This document shows, piece by piece, positions 37,733 to 46,071 of a stretch of DNA of 64,000 bases. The notes beneath the pieces are model-generated. The model did no database searches, had not been told where the DNA came from, and saw nothing but the letters and a program-made list of their open reading frames with translations. The position numbers and the translations under genes were made by a program. Source of the stretch: Endozoicomonas sp. G2_2 (lineage in GTDB: Bacteria; Pseudomonadota; Gammaproteobacteria; Nevskiales; Salinisphaeraceae); contig NZ_JAGHQU010000001.1 of the NCBI RefSeq assembly GCF_017744135.1, forward strand, positions 186,001 through 250,000. Reading direction: 5' to 3'. The first letter of the stretch is position 1. The number at the start of each line of letters is the position of its first letter.

Positions 37733-40700
37733 ATGGAGCAGACACAGGTTTCCGAGCGCGCGCAGACGCGCAGCCAGCAGCCGTCCGCAGACGCCTACGG
37801 CGCCAGCATCGAAGCCACCGCGCCCGGTGGCCACAAGGTCATCCGTCGTAACGGCAAGGTGACGCCGTTCGATGCGTCCAAGATCGAGCTCGCCGTCACC
37901 AAGGCGTTCATCGACGTCGAGGGCCAGCAGGGCGCGGCCTCCAGCCGTATCCGCGAGACCGTCAAGGACATCACCCAGCAGGTGGTCCAGGGCGTGACCC
38001 GCAGTCTGCCCGGCGGCGGCGCGGTGCATATCGAGGACATCCAGGACTACGTCGAGCTCGCGCTCATGCGCTCCGGCGAGCACAAGGTCGCCCGCTCGTA
38101 CGTGCTCTATCGCGAAGAGCGCGCCCACGAGCGTGCCGCCAAGCAGGCGGAGAAGGGAGCGACCGGCGCCGCCGCGGCCGAAACCGCGGATATCAACGTC
38201 GCCTTCAAGGACGGCACCACCCGCGCGCTGGATCGCGATCGTCTCGGCCGCGTGATCGACGAAGCCTGTGCCGGTATTGACGGCGTGTCCGCCGAGCAGG
38301 TCCTCAAGGACACGCTCAAGAACGCCTTCGACGGCATTTCCGAAGACGAGCTGTCGACCGCCCTCGTACTGTCCGCACGCCAGCGCCTGGAAGCCGAGCC
38401 CAACTACGGCATGGTCGCCGCGCGCCTGCTGATGGACAAGATCCGTCACGAAGGCCTGACCTTCCTCGCCGAAGGCGCGGTGGAATACGCCACCCACGCC
38501 GAGATGCGCGAACGCTATCCGCAGTACTTCAAGGACTTCATCGCCACCGGCGTTCAGCACGAGCTGCTGGATTCCGAACTGCTCGAGTACGACCTCGACA
38601 AGCTTGGCCAGGCCCTGATCGCCGATCGCGACCTGCAGTTCACCTATCTCGGCCTGCAGACGCTCTACGACCGCTACTTCATCCACTATGAGTCCAAGCG
38701 CTTCGAGCTGCCGCAGGCGTTCTACATGCGCGTGGCGATGGGCCTGGCGATCAACGAGATCGAGCGCGAGGAACGCGCGATCGAGTTCTACAAGCTGCTG
38801 AGCTCCTTCGACTTCATGAGCAGCACGCCGACGCTGTTCAATTCCGGCACGCTGCGCCCGCAGCTGTCGAGCTGCTATCTCACCAGCGTGTCCGACGACC
38901 TGCACGGCATCTACGGCGCGGTTCAGGACAACGCCATGCTGTCCAAGTTTGCCGGCGGTCTCGGCAACGACTGGACGCCGGTGCGTGCCATGGGCGCGCA
39001 TATCAAGGGCACCAACGGCAAGTCGCAGGGCGTCGTCCCGTTCCTGAAGGTGGTCAACGACACGGCCGTGGCCGTGAACCAGGGCGGCAAGCGCAAGGGC
39101 GCGGTCTGTGCCTATCTGGAAACCTGGCACAAGGACATCGAGGAATTCCTCGACCTGCGCAAGAACACCGGCGACGACCGTCGTCGCTGCCACGACATGA
39201 ACACCGCGAACTGGATCCCGGATCTGTTCGTCAAGCGCGTGCTCAATGACGAGCAGTGGACGCTGTTCTCGCCCAACGACGTGCCGGACCTGCACGACCT
39301 CACCGGCGCCGCCTTCGAGGAAGCCTATAAAGGCTACGAAGAAAAGGCCGCCCGCGGCGAGATCAAGAACTACAAGACACTCTCCGCCGTGAATCTGTGG
39401 CGCAAGATGCTGAGCCTGCTGTTCGAAACGGGCCACCCCTGGTTCACCTTCAAGGACCCGTGCAACCTGCGCAGCCCGCAGCAGCATCGCGGTGTCGTGC
39501 ATTCATCGAATCTGTGCACCGAGATCACGCTCAACACCTCGCCGGGCAAGGAAATCGCGGTCTGCAACCTGGGTTCGGTGAACCTGCCGCAGCACATTGA
39601 AGACGGTGAACTGAACGTGGCCAAGCTGGAGTCCACGATCAACACCGCCATGCGCATGCTCGACAACGTCATCGAGTACAACTACTACAGCGTCAAGACC
39701 GCGCGGGACTCCAACCTGCGTCACCGCCCGGTCGGCCTGGGCCTGATGGGCTTCCAGGACGCGCTCTACAAGCTCAAGCTGCCGTACGAATCCAGCGAGG
39801 CCGTCGAGTTCGCCGATCGCTCCATGGAGCAGATCAGCTATTTCGCCATCAAGGCCTCCACCAACCTGTCGGAAGAGCGCGGCGCCTACAGCTCCTTCAA
39901 GGGCAGCCTGTGGGATCAGGGCATCCTGCCGATCGACTCGATCAAGATCCTGCGCGAGAACCGCGGCGCCGACTATCTCGATCAGGACGAGACGCAGACG
40001 CTGGACTGGGAAGCCCTGCGTACGCGCATCGGCCAGGTCGGCATGCGCAACTCCAACTGCATGGCCATCGCGCCCACCGCGACCATTGCCAACATCACCG
40101 GCGTGAGCCAGTCGATCGAGCCGACGTATCAGAACCTGTACGTCAAATCGAACCTGTCCGGCGAGTTCACGGTGGCCAACCCGTACCTGGTCGAAGACCT
40201 CAAGCAGCTCGACCTCTGGGACGAGGTCATGGCCAACGACCTCAAGTATTACGACGGCTCCGTGCAGGCCATCGACCGCATTCCGGACAACCTCAAGGTG
40301 CTCTACAAATGCGCCTTCGAGATCGATCCGCGCTGGCTGGTGGAAGCCGGTTCGCGTCGCCAGAAGTGGCTGGATCAGGCCCAGAGTCTGAACCTCTACA
40401 TGGCCGAGCCGTCGGGTCGCAAGCTGGACGAACTCTACAAGTTCGCCTGGACCAAGGGCCTGAAGACGACCTACTACCTGCGCACCATGGGCGCGACCCA
40501 CGTGGAGAAATCCACGGTCACCGACCACCGCCTGAACGCGGTTGGCAACGGCGGCCAGGGCAGCGGCGGCGGTGCCGGTGCGGGCGGCTCGGTAACGGGT
40601 GCGGCGAGCGGCGGCAGCCGTCCGGCCCCGGCCGGCGCCTCGGCCAGCAACGGCGCAACGAACGGTGCGGCCGCCAAGCCGACGCCGGCGCCGGAAGCCC

Positions 40701-40759
40701 AGCCGACCGCGCCGATGGCCTGCGCCATCGACGACCCGGACTGCGAAGCCTGTCAATAA
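37733..40759 (+). CDS. nrdA: Ribonucleoside-diphosphate reductase alpha subunit with two ATP-cones
   Basis: A 1008-residue class I catalytic subunit (E. coli NrdA 761). Two N-terminal ATP-cone allosteric domains (about residues 33-135 and 148-240) explain most of the extra length. The catalytic barrel shows S-S-C-Y-L, S-N-L-C-T-E-I (thiyl cysteine and Glu), V-C-N-L-G-S-V-N-L (second redox Cys) and the radical-transfer tyrosine pair in T-Y-Y-L-R-T-M-G. A Gly/Ala/Pro-rich linker leads to the mobile C-terminal redox pair C-E-A-C. The ATG at 37733 follows GAGG; a GTG at 37691 is possible. First gene of nrdA-small ORF-nrdB. Confidence 0.96.
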   Translation: MEQTQVSERAQTRSQQPSADAYGASIEATAPGGHKVIRRNGKVTPFDASKIELAVTKAFIDVEGQQGAASSRIRETVKDITQQVVQGVTRSLPGGGAVHIEDIQDYVELALMRSGEHKVARSYVLYREERAHERAAKQAEKGATGAAAAETADINVAFKDGTTRALDRDRLGRVIDEACAGIDGVSAEQVLKDTLKNAFDGISEDELSTALVLSARQRLEAEPNYGMVAARLLMDKIRHEGLTFLAEGAVEYATHAEMRERYPQYFKDFIATGVQHELLDSELLEYDLDKLGQALIADRDLQFTYLGLQTLYDRYFIHYESKRFELPQAFYMRVAMGLAINEIEREERAIEFYKLLSSFDFMSSTPTLFNSGTLRPQLSSCYLTSVSDDLHGIYGAVQDNAMLSKFAGGLGNDWTPVRAMGAHIKGTNGKSQGVVPFLKVVNDTAVAVNQGGKRKGAVCAYLETWHKDIEEFLDLRKNTGDDRRRCHDMNTANWIPDLFVKRVLNDEQWTLFSPNDVPDLHDLTGAAFEEAYKGYEEKAARGEIKNYKTLSAVNLWRKMLSLLFETGHPWFTFKDPCNLRSPQQHRGVVHSSNLCTEITLNTSPGKEIAVCNLGSVNLPQHIEDGELNVAKLESTINTAMRMLDNVIEYNYYSVKTARDSNLRHRPVGLGLMGFQDALYKLKLPYESSEAVEFADRSMEQISYFAIKASTNLSEERGAYSSFKGSLWDQGILPIDSIKILRENRGADYLDQDETQTLDWEALRTRIGQVGMRNSNCMAIAPTATIANITGVSQSIEPTYQNLYVKSNLSGEFTVANPYLVEDLKQLDLWDEVMANDLKYYDGSVQAIDRIPDNLKVLYKCAFEIDPRWLVEAGSRRQKWLDQAQSLNLYMAEPSGRKLDELYKFAWTKGLKTTYYLRTMGATHVEKSTVTDHRLNAVGNGGQGSGGGAGAGGSVTGAASGGSRPAPAGASASNGATNGAAAKPTPAPEAQPTAPMACAIDDPDCEACQ

Positions 40760-40791
40760 GGCCATAGGCCAAAAGCGACAAGGGAAACGCC

Positions 40792-40950
40792 ATGTCGAAC
40801 AACAGCGACAACGCCGCTTCCGACACCGCCGAGGCCGCCACGGCCGAGCCGGTTCGCCCCACCCTCGGGGCGAGCCGGCCGCGCCGGGCCAACGCCATCC
40901 GTCAGACGATCAAGAGCCGCCGCGTGATCCATCACCGGCGCCGCAAGTAA
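40792..40950 (+). CDS. Small basic protein encoded between nrdA and nrdB
   Basis: A 52-residue reading frame with a good AAGGGA ribosome site, 32 bp after nrdA and 31 bp before nrdB. The first half is acidic/Ala-rich; the second half is strongly basic, with R-P-R-R-A-N and the tail [12 protein letters not shown]. Its leader (GGGAAACGCC-ATG) resembles that of nrdB (GGACAACGCC-ATG), suggesting matched translation. I do not recognise a family. It could be a regulator or assembly partner of the reductase, or nucleic-acid binding. Confidence 0.6.
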   Translation: MSNNSDNAASDTAEAATAEPVRPTLGASRPRRANAIRQTIKSRRVIHHRRRK

Positions 40951-40981
40951 CAGCGAACGTTCAGCGAACAAGGACAACGCC

Positions 40982-42190
40982 ATGCTCGACTTCGAAGACA
41001 CCCCCCGCCAGGACCACAACCCCGGCACGCCCAAGCCGACCACGGCCAACCCGAACCCGACCGGCGAAGGCGTCTCGCCCGATCCGTACGCGCTGAACAA
41101 GCAGGCCGAAAAGACCAATCAGTCCGGCGCGGACGAAGCCGTCACCGGCCTGGAGCAGGTCGAGCTCGGCGGCGACCGTGTCTCGGTGGACGACAAGCGC
41201 ATCATCAACTGCCGTGCGGACGTCAACCAGCTCGTACCCTTCAAGTACACCTGGGCCTGGGAGAAATACCTCAACGCCTGCGCCAACCACTGGATGCCGC
41301 AGGAAGTGAACATGTCCGCCGACATCGCCATGTGGAACGACCCGGACGCGCTCACCGACGACGAACGCCTGATCCTCAAGCGCGGCTTCGGCTTCTTCGC
41401 CTCCAGTGAATCGCTGGTCGCCAACAACATCGTGCTCGGCGTCTACAAGCACCTCACCAACCCCGAATGCCGCCAGTACCTGCTGCGCCAGGCCTTCGAG
41501 GAAGCCGTGCACGGCCACACCTTCCAGTACATCGTGGAAAGCCTCAACCTCGACGAGGGCGAGATCTTCAACATGTACCGCGAGTTGCCCAGCGTGCACA
41601 ACAAGGCCGCCTGGGCCATGCAGTACACCCAGAGCCTGAACGACCCGGACTTCAAGACCGGCACCCACGAAAACGACCAGATCTTCCTGCGGGATCTCAT
41701 TGCCTTCTACGTCATCTTCGAAGGCATCTGGTTCTATGCCGGCTTCGTGCAGTACCTGTCCTTCGGCCGCCGCAACAAGATGACCGGCACCGCCGAGCAG
41801 ATGCAGTACATCATGCGCGACGAGTCCATGCACCTGAACTTCGGCATCGACGTCATCAACCAGATCAAGATCGAGAACCCCAACCTCTGGACCGACGAAT
41901 TCCAGAGTGAGGTTCGCGCGATGATCGACGAAGCCATGCACCTCGAAATCGAATACGCCCACGACACCATGCCCCGCGGCGTGCTCGGCCTCAACGCCGC
42001 CATGTTCGACGAGTACATGAAGTTCATCGCCAACCGCCGTTGCTCGCAGATCGGCCTGGCCGAACTCTACCCCGGTGCGGAAAACCCGTTCCCGTGGATG
42101 AGCGAGATGATGGATCTCAAGAAAGAGAAGAATTTCTTTGAGACGAGAGTGATCGAATATCAATCTGGCGGCGCTCTAAGCTGGGATTGA
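40982..42190 (+). CDS. nrdB: Ribonucleoside-diphosphate reductase beta subunit, class Ic type
   Basis: A 402-residue R2 protein. Metal ligands are E143, E174, H177, E247, E281 and H284. The usual first ligand Asp is Glu (S-S-E143-S-L) and the radical Tyr is Phe (H177-G-H-T-F181-Q-Y183). The spacing between these residues equals that of Chlamydia trachomatis R2 (E89, E120, H123, F127, E193, E227, H230), with the chlamydial radical-path residues W51, Y129 and Y222 matched by W104, Y183 and Y276. Such enzymes use an Mn(IV)/Fe(III) centre instead of a tyrosyl radical. The last 20 codons, from about 42129, use AT-rich codons (AGA, CTA, TCT) unlike the rest. Confidence 0.95.
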   Translation: MLDFEDTPRQDHNPGTPKPTTANPNPTGEGVSPDPYALNKQAEKTNQSGADEAVTGLEQVELGGDRVSVDDKRIINCRADVNQLVPFKYTWAWEKYLNACANHWMPQEVNMSADIAMWNDPDALTDDERLILKRGFGFFASSESLVANNIVLGVYKHLTNPECRQYLLRQAFEEAVHGHTFQYIVESLNLDEGEIFNMYRELPSVHNKAAWAMQYTQSLNDPDFKTGTHENDQIFLRDLIAFYVIFEGIWFYAGFVQYLSFGRRNKMTGTAEQMQYIMRDESMHLNFGIDVINQIKIENPNLWTDEFQSEVRAMIDEAMHLEIEYAHDTMPRGVLGLNAAMFDEYMKFIANRRCSQIGLAELYPGAENPFPWMSEMMDLKKEKNFFETRVIEYQSGGALSWD

Positions 42191-42247
42191 TATTAAGACG
42201 TTTTAAATTTTTCCTGCTATCCGAAGAGTTAAACATGCGGTGAATTA

Positions 42248-43126
42248 ATGGCTCAGCAATCTAAAATCACTGTTTTCCCGGGAGCTGCGCGCGGTCTCGC
42301 GCGCAATCACTTGCCACGACGACCCGAGCAACTTGGCCTCTGGCCGTTTCCGGTTCAGCGATTTTATCCTGCTGATGACACGCGCGGGAGTGGATACTTT
42401 GGGGAGGCGCTAGCGAACGGCCACCGTTATTATCTCCGAGGCACTCAAGCGCACCGATTAGCTCCTTTTTCGGACCTTTTTGCGTACGATTTATGTCGTG
42501 CATGCGAAATTACCACGCCGCCATGCGATAGCATTGAATTGGATAGCGGCGATATTGTTTTTGGTTCGAGATACGAACGCGGATCGGTCGATGGATATGT
42601 GTTAAGTGAGCTTTTAGCTTCCGAGCCCGACCTTCGCTATACGCTAGCCTTACAATTTTCCCGCCTAGTAGCAGTAGACGCCTTTCTATCTAACTCAGAT
42701 CGATCCTTCTCTAATTTGTTATGGCTGCCTGAAGATTGCACGGTTGTACGGCCACCCGCCTACGATAACGGCGAAGCTGGTGGCGCGGTGATCGCCATAG
42801 ACTTTGCGAATTGCCTGTTTACTTCCGGAGAATCACTAGCTTCTCCCGGTTTTGACGCCAAGTCATCGTCAGATCGATTTTACACCGGGCTGGCTCGGGC
42901 CGGTTTTATAGAAGGTAGGCAAGTCGGCCATACTTTAAACGCTCTTTTAACGCTGCCGAACGGGTTCTTGGATATGGTGCTTCAGCGCTGTCCTAAACGA
43001 TGGCTCGACGGCGAGGACTTAACTCGAATTCACACTTGGTGGGCGTCTAGGCAACGTGGAAGCCGTGTCGATCAAACTGAGGAATGGTTAGCCAATGTCG
43101 CTAAAATTTCCATTCGTCATAGTTAA
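42248..43126 (+). CDS. HipA-like kinase domain protein
   Basis: A 292-residue protein in AT-rich DNA right after nrdB. The kinase-like core is seen as N149-S-D151-R-S-F-S-N156, matching the H/N-x-D-R-x-x-x-N catalytic loop of HipA-type kinases, followed by I-D185-F-A, the metal-binding Asp. The N-lobe has G-S-G-Y-F-G and Y-Y-L-R-G, with Arg where a Lys is expected. It fits the HipA_2-like group that is usually paired with DUF3037 proteins, as here: it overlaps the next gene by 32 bases. Codon use and GC mark it as imported. Role unknown; toxin-antitoxin or defence is suspected. Confidence 0.7.
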   Translation: MAQQSKITVFPGAARGLARNHLPRRPEQLGLWPFPVQRFYPADDTRGSGYFGEALANGHRYYLRGTQAHRLAPFSDLFAYDLCRACEITTPPCDSIELDSGDIVFGSRYERGSVDGYVLSELLASEPDLRYTLALQFSRLVAVDAFLSNSDRSFSNLLWLPEDCTVVRPPAYDNGEAGGAVIAIDFANCLFTSGESLASPGFDAKSSSDRFYTGLARAGFIEGRQVGHTLNALLTLPNGFLDMVLQRCPKRWLDGEDLTRIHTWWASRQRGSRVDQTEEWLANVAKISIRHS

Positions 43127-43958
43127 ATTTAAGCCTGGAAAAGGTAGAGGCGAGGCTCTCAATGTGGGGCTGCTAGCGCTTAAAGACGAGCGTGTCGATC
43201 TACGTCTAGGTGCAAATTATTCCAGAAAGCTAATTTTAAAAGAGTATGGCGCATTAGACGAGTTTTGGCGCCTTTCGGAGAATCTTAGCTACTGGATCTC
43301 GCTTTTCTCTCAATCTAAGGAGCTTCTGTTAGAGGAATTGCCAATTTTTCCTCGCTGGGCTTTTTCTCAAATCGGTTACTTTTACGCAAATACAAGTGCC
43401 GACTACGAGGCGGAAGTTCAAGAGATATTGGCGGATTTAGTTTCGCCGCTATCGATGGAGCCAAAAATTTCGCGTAAACGGCGCTTGTTATCGAGCTTTC
43501 GCCACGAGCTAGAGAAAATTGATATTCTTGGCGATAACGAACAAGATTTTAAAAATGGTTATATGGTTCCTAAAGTACCAATAAAAATAGGTGGCAGTAC
43601 ATTAAGTTTCGATTTTGGTGCGCATTCTAAAGAAATTGTTCTTATTCAGACGCTTGATCTTTCTGTTGTCGATTTATCAAATAAAATTAAAGATGCCTCT
43701 CTTAAGGCTATATCGTTTGATCGGGCGCAAAGTTATTTTGAGAGAAGAGTACGGCCCTTTTTTCTCGTAAGGTGGCCAGAAGTCCCCAATGAATGGAGCG
43801 ATACATGTTATGAGATCATGCATGCTTACTCGGATAAGATAGTCGATTTCGATAGAAGTAGGAGTAAGATAGAGTTTTTGTCTTATTTATCGAAGTTTAG
43901 GCCGAGATCTCGAGATTTATTTGCAGAAAAAAGGAACTCGTTAGCTAGTCGGGCCTAA
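43095..43958 (+). CDS. DUF3037-like protein paired with the HipA-like kinase
   Basis: A 287-residue protein, the most AT-rich gene in the window. Its N-terminus (F-V-I-V-K-F-K-P-G then R-G-E-A-L-N-V-G-L-L-A-L) has the shape of DUF3037 proteins, which begin with a V-R-x-V-P...R-x-E-x-x-N-V-G pattern. The remainder is helical with no motif I recognise. The start codon lies inside the end of the kinase gene, so the two are translationally coupled and surely act together. Function is not known; the pair is a candidate undescribed system. Confidence 0.6.
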   Translation: MSLKFPFVIVKFKPGKGRGEALNVGLLALKDERVDLRLGANYSRKLILKEYGALDEFWRLSENLSYWISLFSQSKELLLEELPIFPRWAFSQIGYFYANTSADYEAEVQEILADLVSPLSMEPKISRKRRLLSSFRHELEKIDILGDNEQDFKNGYMVPKVPIKIGGSTLSFDFGAHSKEIVLIQTLDLSVVDLSNKIKDASLKAISFDRAQSYFERRVRPFFLVRWPEVPNEWSDTCYEIMHAYSDKIVDFDRSRSKIEFLSYLSKFRPRSRDLFAEKRNSLASRA

Positions 43959-43980
43959 GGATGAACAAAAGGAGGAGCGA

Positions 43981-43994
43981 TGGGGTCAGATACC
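43981..43994 (+). repeat. REP-like GGGGTCAG motif, copy 1
   Basis: TGGGGTCAGATACC at the left end of the IS110 fragment. A similar TGGGGTCAGGTC lies at its other end (44421-44432) in the same orientation. Such GGGGTCAG units commonly accompany REP-associated tyrosine transposases. Confidence 0.5.
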
Positions 43995-44438
43995 CTCTTG
44001 AGTTTCAAGTCCCGCCATTGGTATTTCAGTCCGAAACGGCTGTCCTGATTTGATGACGCCATAGATCAGATGCACGAGCTTTCGCATGCTCGCGCCGACG
44101 ATCGCCTTCGGTGCTAAGCCTTTCTTTTCCAGTCGCTTTGCCATCGCGATGATGACCGGGTTGTGGCGTTTGGCCACCATGCCCGGCATATAGAGCGATT
44201 TTCGTGCTGCGGTGTGCCCGGCTCGCGAGATCATGGTGCGGCCGTGGATCGAGGTACCGGACTGTTTCTGTTTGGGCGTCACGCCGACGAAGGCTGCCAG
44301 CGCCTTGGCGCTTTTGAAGCGCCGAACATCGCCGATATAGGCCAAGAACTGGGCCGAAGCGCGGTTACCGACGCCGGGGATACTCTGCATCAGTTCAGCG
44401 GCAATGGGGTCCAGCGGCAATGGGGTCAGGTCTTGCAT
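43986..44438 (-). pseudogene. IS110 family transposase, truncated
   Basis: 150 residues homologous to the C-terminal half of IS110/IS116/IS902 transposases: I-P-G-V-G-N-R-A-S-A-Q, Y-I-G-D-V-R-R-F-K-S-A, F-V-G-V-T-P-K-Q-K-Q-S-G and R-K-S-L-Y-M-P carry the serine-containing catalytic region. The N-terminal DEDD RuvC-like domain is missing; IS110 enzymes are normally 300-400 residues. Both ends of the frame run into GGGGTCAG repeats, so the open frame is partly an artefact of the insertion and the element cannot be active. Confidence 0.8.
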
Positions 44439-44447
44439 TGTGCATGC
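44396..44447 (+). repeat. Tandem 16-bp duplication and REP-like unit before the RAYT gene
   Basis: CAGCGGCAATGGGGTC occurs twice in direct tandem (44396-44411 and 44412-44427). The second copy runs into GGGGTCAGGTCTTGCATTGTGCAT, a motif of the type found upstream of REP-associated tyrosine transposases. This is where the 5' part of the IS110 gene is lost, so it marks an insertion junction. Confidence 0.6.
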
Positions 44448-44489
44448 TCGCGGTTAAACTCAACATCAAACGGCAGCAGTTGATCCGCC

Positions 44490-45338
44490 ATGGCCCGCCC
44501 GTTACGCCTCGAATTCGCCGGCGCGCTCTACCACGTCACCGCGCGCGGCGATCGTCAGGAAGCGATCTACGAAGACGATGAAGATCGTCAGGTATTTCTT
44601 GATGTGCTCGCGGATGTCGCCGATCGCTTCAACTGGTTGGTGCACGCCTACTGCGAGATGACTAACCACTACCACCTGCTAATCGAAACGCCGGACGGCA
44701 ATCTGTCGAAGGGCATGCGACAGTTGAACGGGGTGTATACGCAGTACAGCAACCGTCGGCATCGCCGGGTGGGGCATTTGTTCCAGGGGCGCTACAAGGC
44801 GATTCTGGTGCAGAAGGAATCGTATCTGCTGGAAGTCGCGCGCTATATCGTGCTCAACCCGGTGCGGGCGCAGATGGTGCGTAGTGCCGGCGATTGGCCG
44901 TGGAGCAGTTATCGCGCGACGGCGGGGCGTGCGGGCGTGCCGCGTTTTTTGACGACGGAATGGATTTTGTCGGCGTTCGGCGGTCGGCTGAAAGAATCGC
45001 AGATTGCGTATCGACGATTTGTGAGTGAAGGGCGCGGCCAACCGGCGCCGTGGGCCGCGCTCGCTAACCAGGTTCTGCTGGGCGATGGCGCGTTCGTCGA
45101 TCAAATGCGTGCGAAACTTGAACAGTCCAACCGTTCGCTGGCCGAAGTGCCCCGCGCTCAGCGCGCCGGCCGTGCCAAGCCCTTGGCCGACTATGCGACG
45201 CAGAGCAACACACGCGATGAAGCCATTGTGGCCGCCTATGCGTCCGGCGGTTACAGCATGGCCGAGATCGGCGCGTATTTCGGTGTGCATTACTCAACGG
45301 TCAGTCGCGCGGTGCGTGCCGCCGAGCGTGGTTCGTAG
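44490..45338 (+). CDS. REP-associated tyrosine transposase (RAYT, IS200-like)
   Basis: A 282-residue Y1 transposase. The N-terminus A-R-P-L-R-L-E-F-A-G-A-L-Y-H-V-T-A-R-G is the RAYT signature, H60-Y-H62 is the HUH metal motif (T-N-H-Y-H-L-L-I-E), and the helix S-Y-L-L-E-V-A-R-Y-I-V-L-N-P carries candidate catalytic tyrosines. The C-terminal 60 residues form a helix-turn-helix (G-G-Y-S-M-A-E-I-G-A-Y-F-G-V-H-Y-S-T-V-S) for DNA binding. The frame is intact, so it may be functional on REP-like units. Confidence 0.92.
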   Translation: MARPLRLEFAGALYHVTARGDRQEAIYEDDEDRQVFLDVLADVADRFNWLVHAYCEMTNHYHLLIETPDGNLSKGMRQLNGVYTQYSNRRHRRVGHLFQGRYKAILVQKESYLLEVARYIVLNPVRAQMVRSAGDWPWSSYRATAGRAGVPRFLTTEWILSAFGGRLKESQIAYRRFVSEGRGQPAPWAALANQVLLGDGAFVDQMRAKLEQSNRSLAEVPRAQRAGRAKPLADYATQSNTRDEAIVAAYASGGYSMAEIGAYFGVHYSTVSRAVRAAERGS

Positions 45339-45414
45339 GCGATGAGAATGGCGACTGCTTTTAGTATTTCGCTGCGGCCAGCCCATCCCGTGCTCGATAG
45401 TCGTTTCACTATCT

Positions 45415-45933
45415 TTAATTGCCGTGAGACGTCTTGTGGAGGCGCGCGATAGTGATGAGATTGGTCGCCAGAATCAGCGCTTCTGCCAACGTGCCGCCGA
45501 GCGAGCCGACGAGCAGGTTGCTGACGACCCAGCAGAACGCCGCCACGGCGAGCAGCCAACGCATGGGAATGCCTTCGAGCATGAACATGCCGTAGGTGCC
45601 GACGAGCCCGGCCGCCAGTGCCCAGGCATCGCGCGGCGCAGTCCAGGTGACGACTGCGGCAATGGCAGTCGCCGTCATCACGCCCAACATGATCGCGACG
45701 TTGCCCTTGTAGCGGCGAACAAGATGAATCCGCAGCACGATCAGCGCGGCGATGGCGGCTGCGACCCAACTGCGAAACATCACGAACTGAAGAGCGAACG
45801 CCACGTTCGCGAACAGCAGCAGAAAGAAAAGCCGGTCATCGCGCTTGCTGGCAAACCCCGCCACACACAAGGCGAGGGCGATCAGCCCGAATGCCTGACC
45901 GGCCAGCCAGCGAATCGAAAGGTCGTCGAACAC
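45415..45933 (-). CDS. YgjV family inner membrane protein
   Basis: A 172-residue integral membrane protein with five or six hydrophobic helices, matching the YgjV (Imp-YgjV) family in length and in motifs such as G-Q-A-F-G-L-I-A-L-A-L near the N-terminus, R-I-H-L-V-R-R and the C-terminal L-A-E-A-L-I-L-A-T-N-L-I-T-I-A-R. Its function is unknown. It lies beyond the mobile segment, on the opposite strand to the transposase. Confidence 0.75.
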   Translation of the reverse strand: MFDDLSIRWLAGQAFGLIALALCVAGFASKRDDRLFFLLLFANVAFALQFVMFRSWVAAAIAALIVLRIHLVRRYKGNVAIMLGVMTATAIAAVVTWTAPRDAWALAAGLVGTYGMFMLEGIPMRWLLAVAAFCWVVSNLLVGSLGGTLAEALILATNLITIARLHKTSHGN

Positions 45934-46071
45934 GTCGCGCGTTCCAGGGAAGGCGAGGCCGCTACGCTGCGGGAAGGCCCTGGCGCGATCAAGGGTTTTC
46001 GCGTTGCCGAGGTAATAACTCGATAAGCGGCGAAATAATGATATTGGTAACGCTTAAACTATGAATCCCGG

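Noticed and set aside
37580-39502. 640-codon minus-strand frame over nrdA
   Set aside because: Lies opposite a certain gene; product is a shadow rich in Leu/Val/Gly/His without any domain.
40982-42190. NrdB as an ordinary class Ia (tyrosyl radical) subunit
   Set aside because: The radical position is Phe181 and the first ligand is Glu143, with chlamydial spacing throughout.
43986-44438. IS110 frame as a complete transposase gene
   Set aside because: The N-terminal DEDD domain is absent and both ends lie in repeat sequence.
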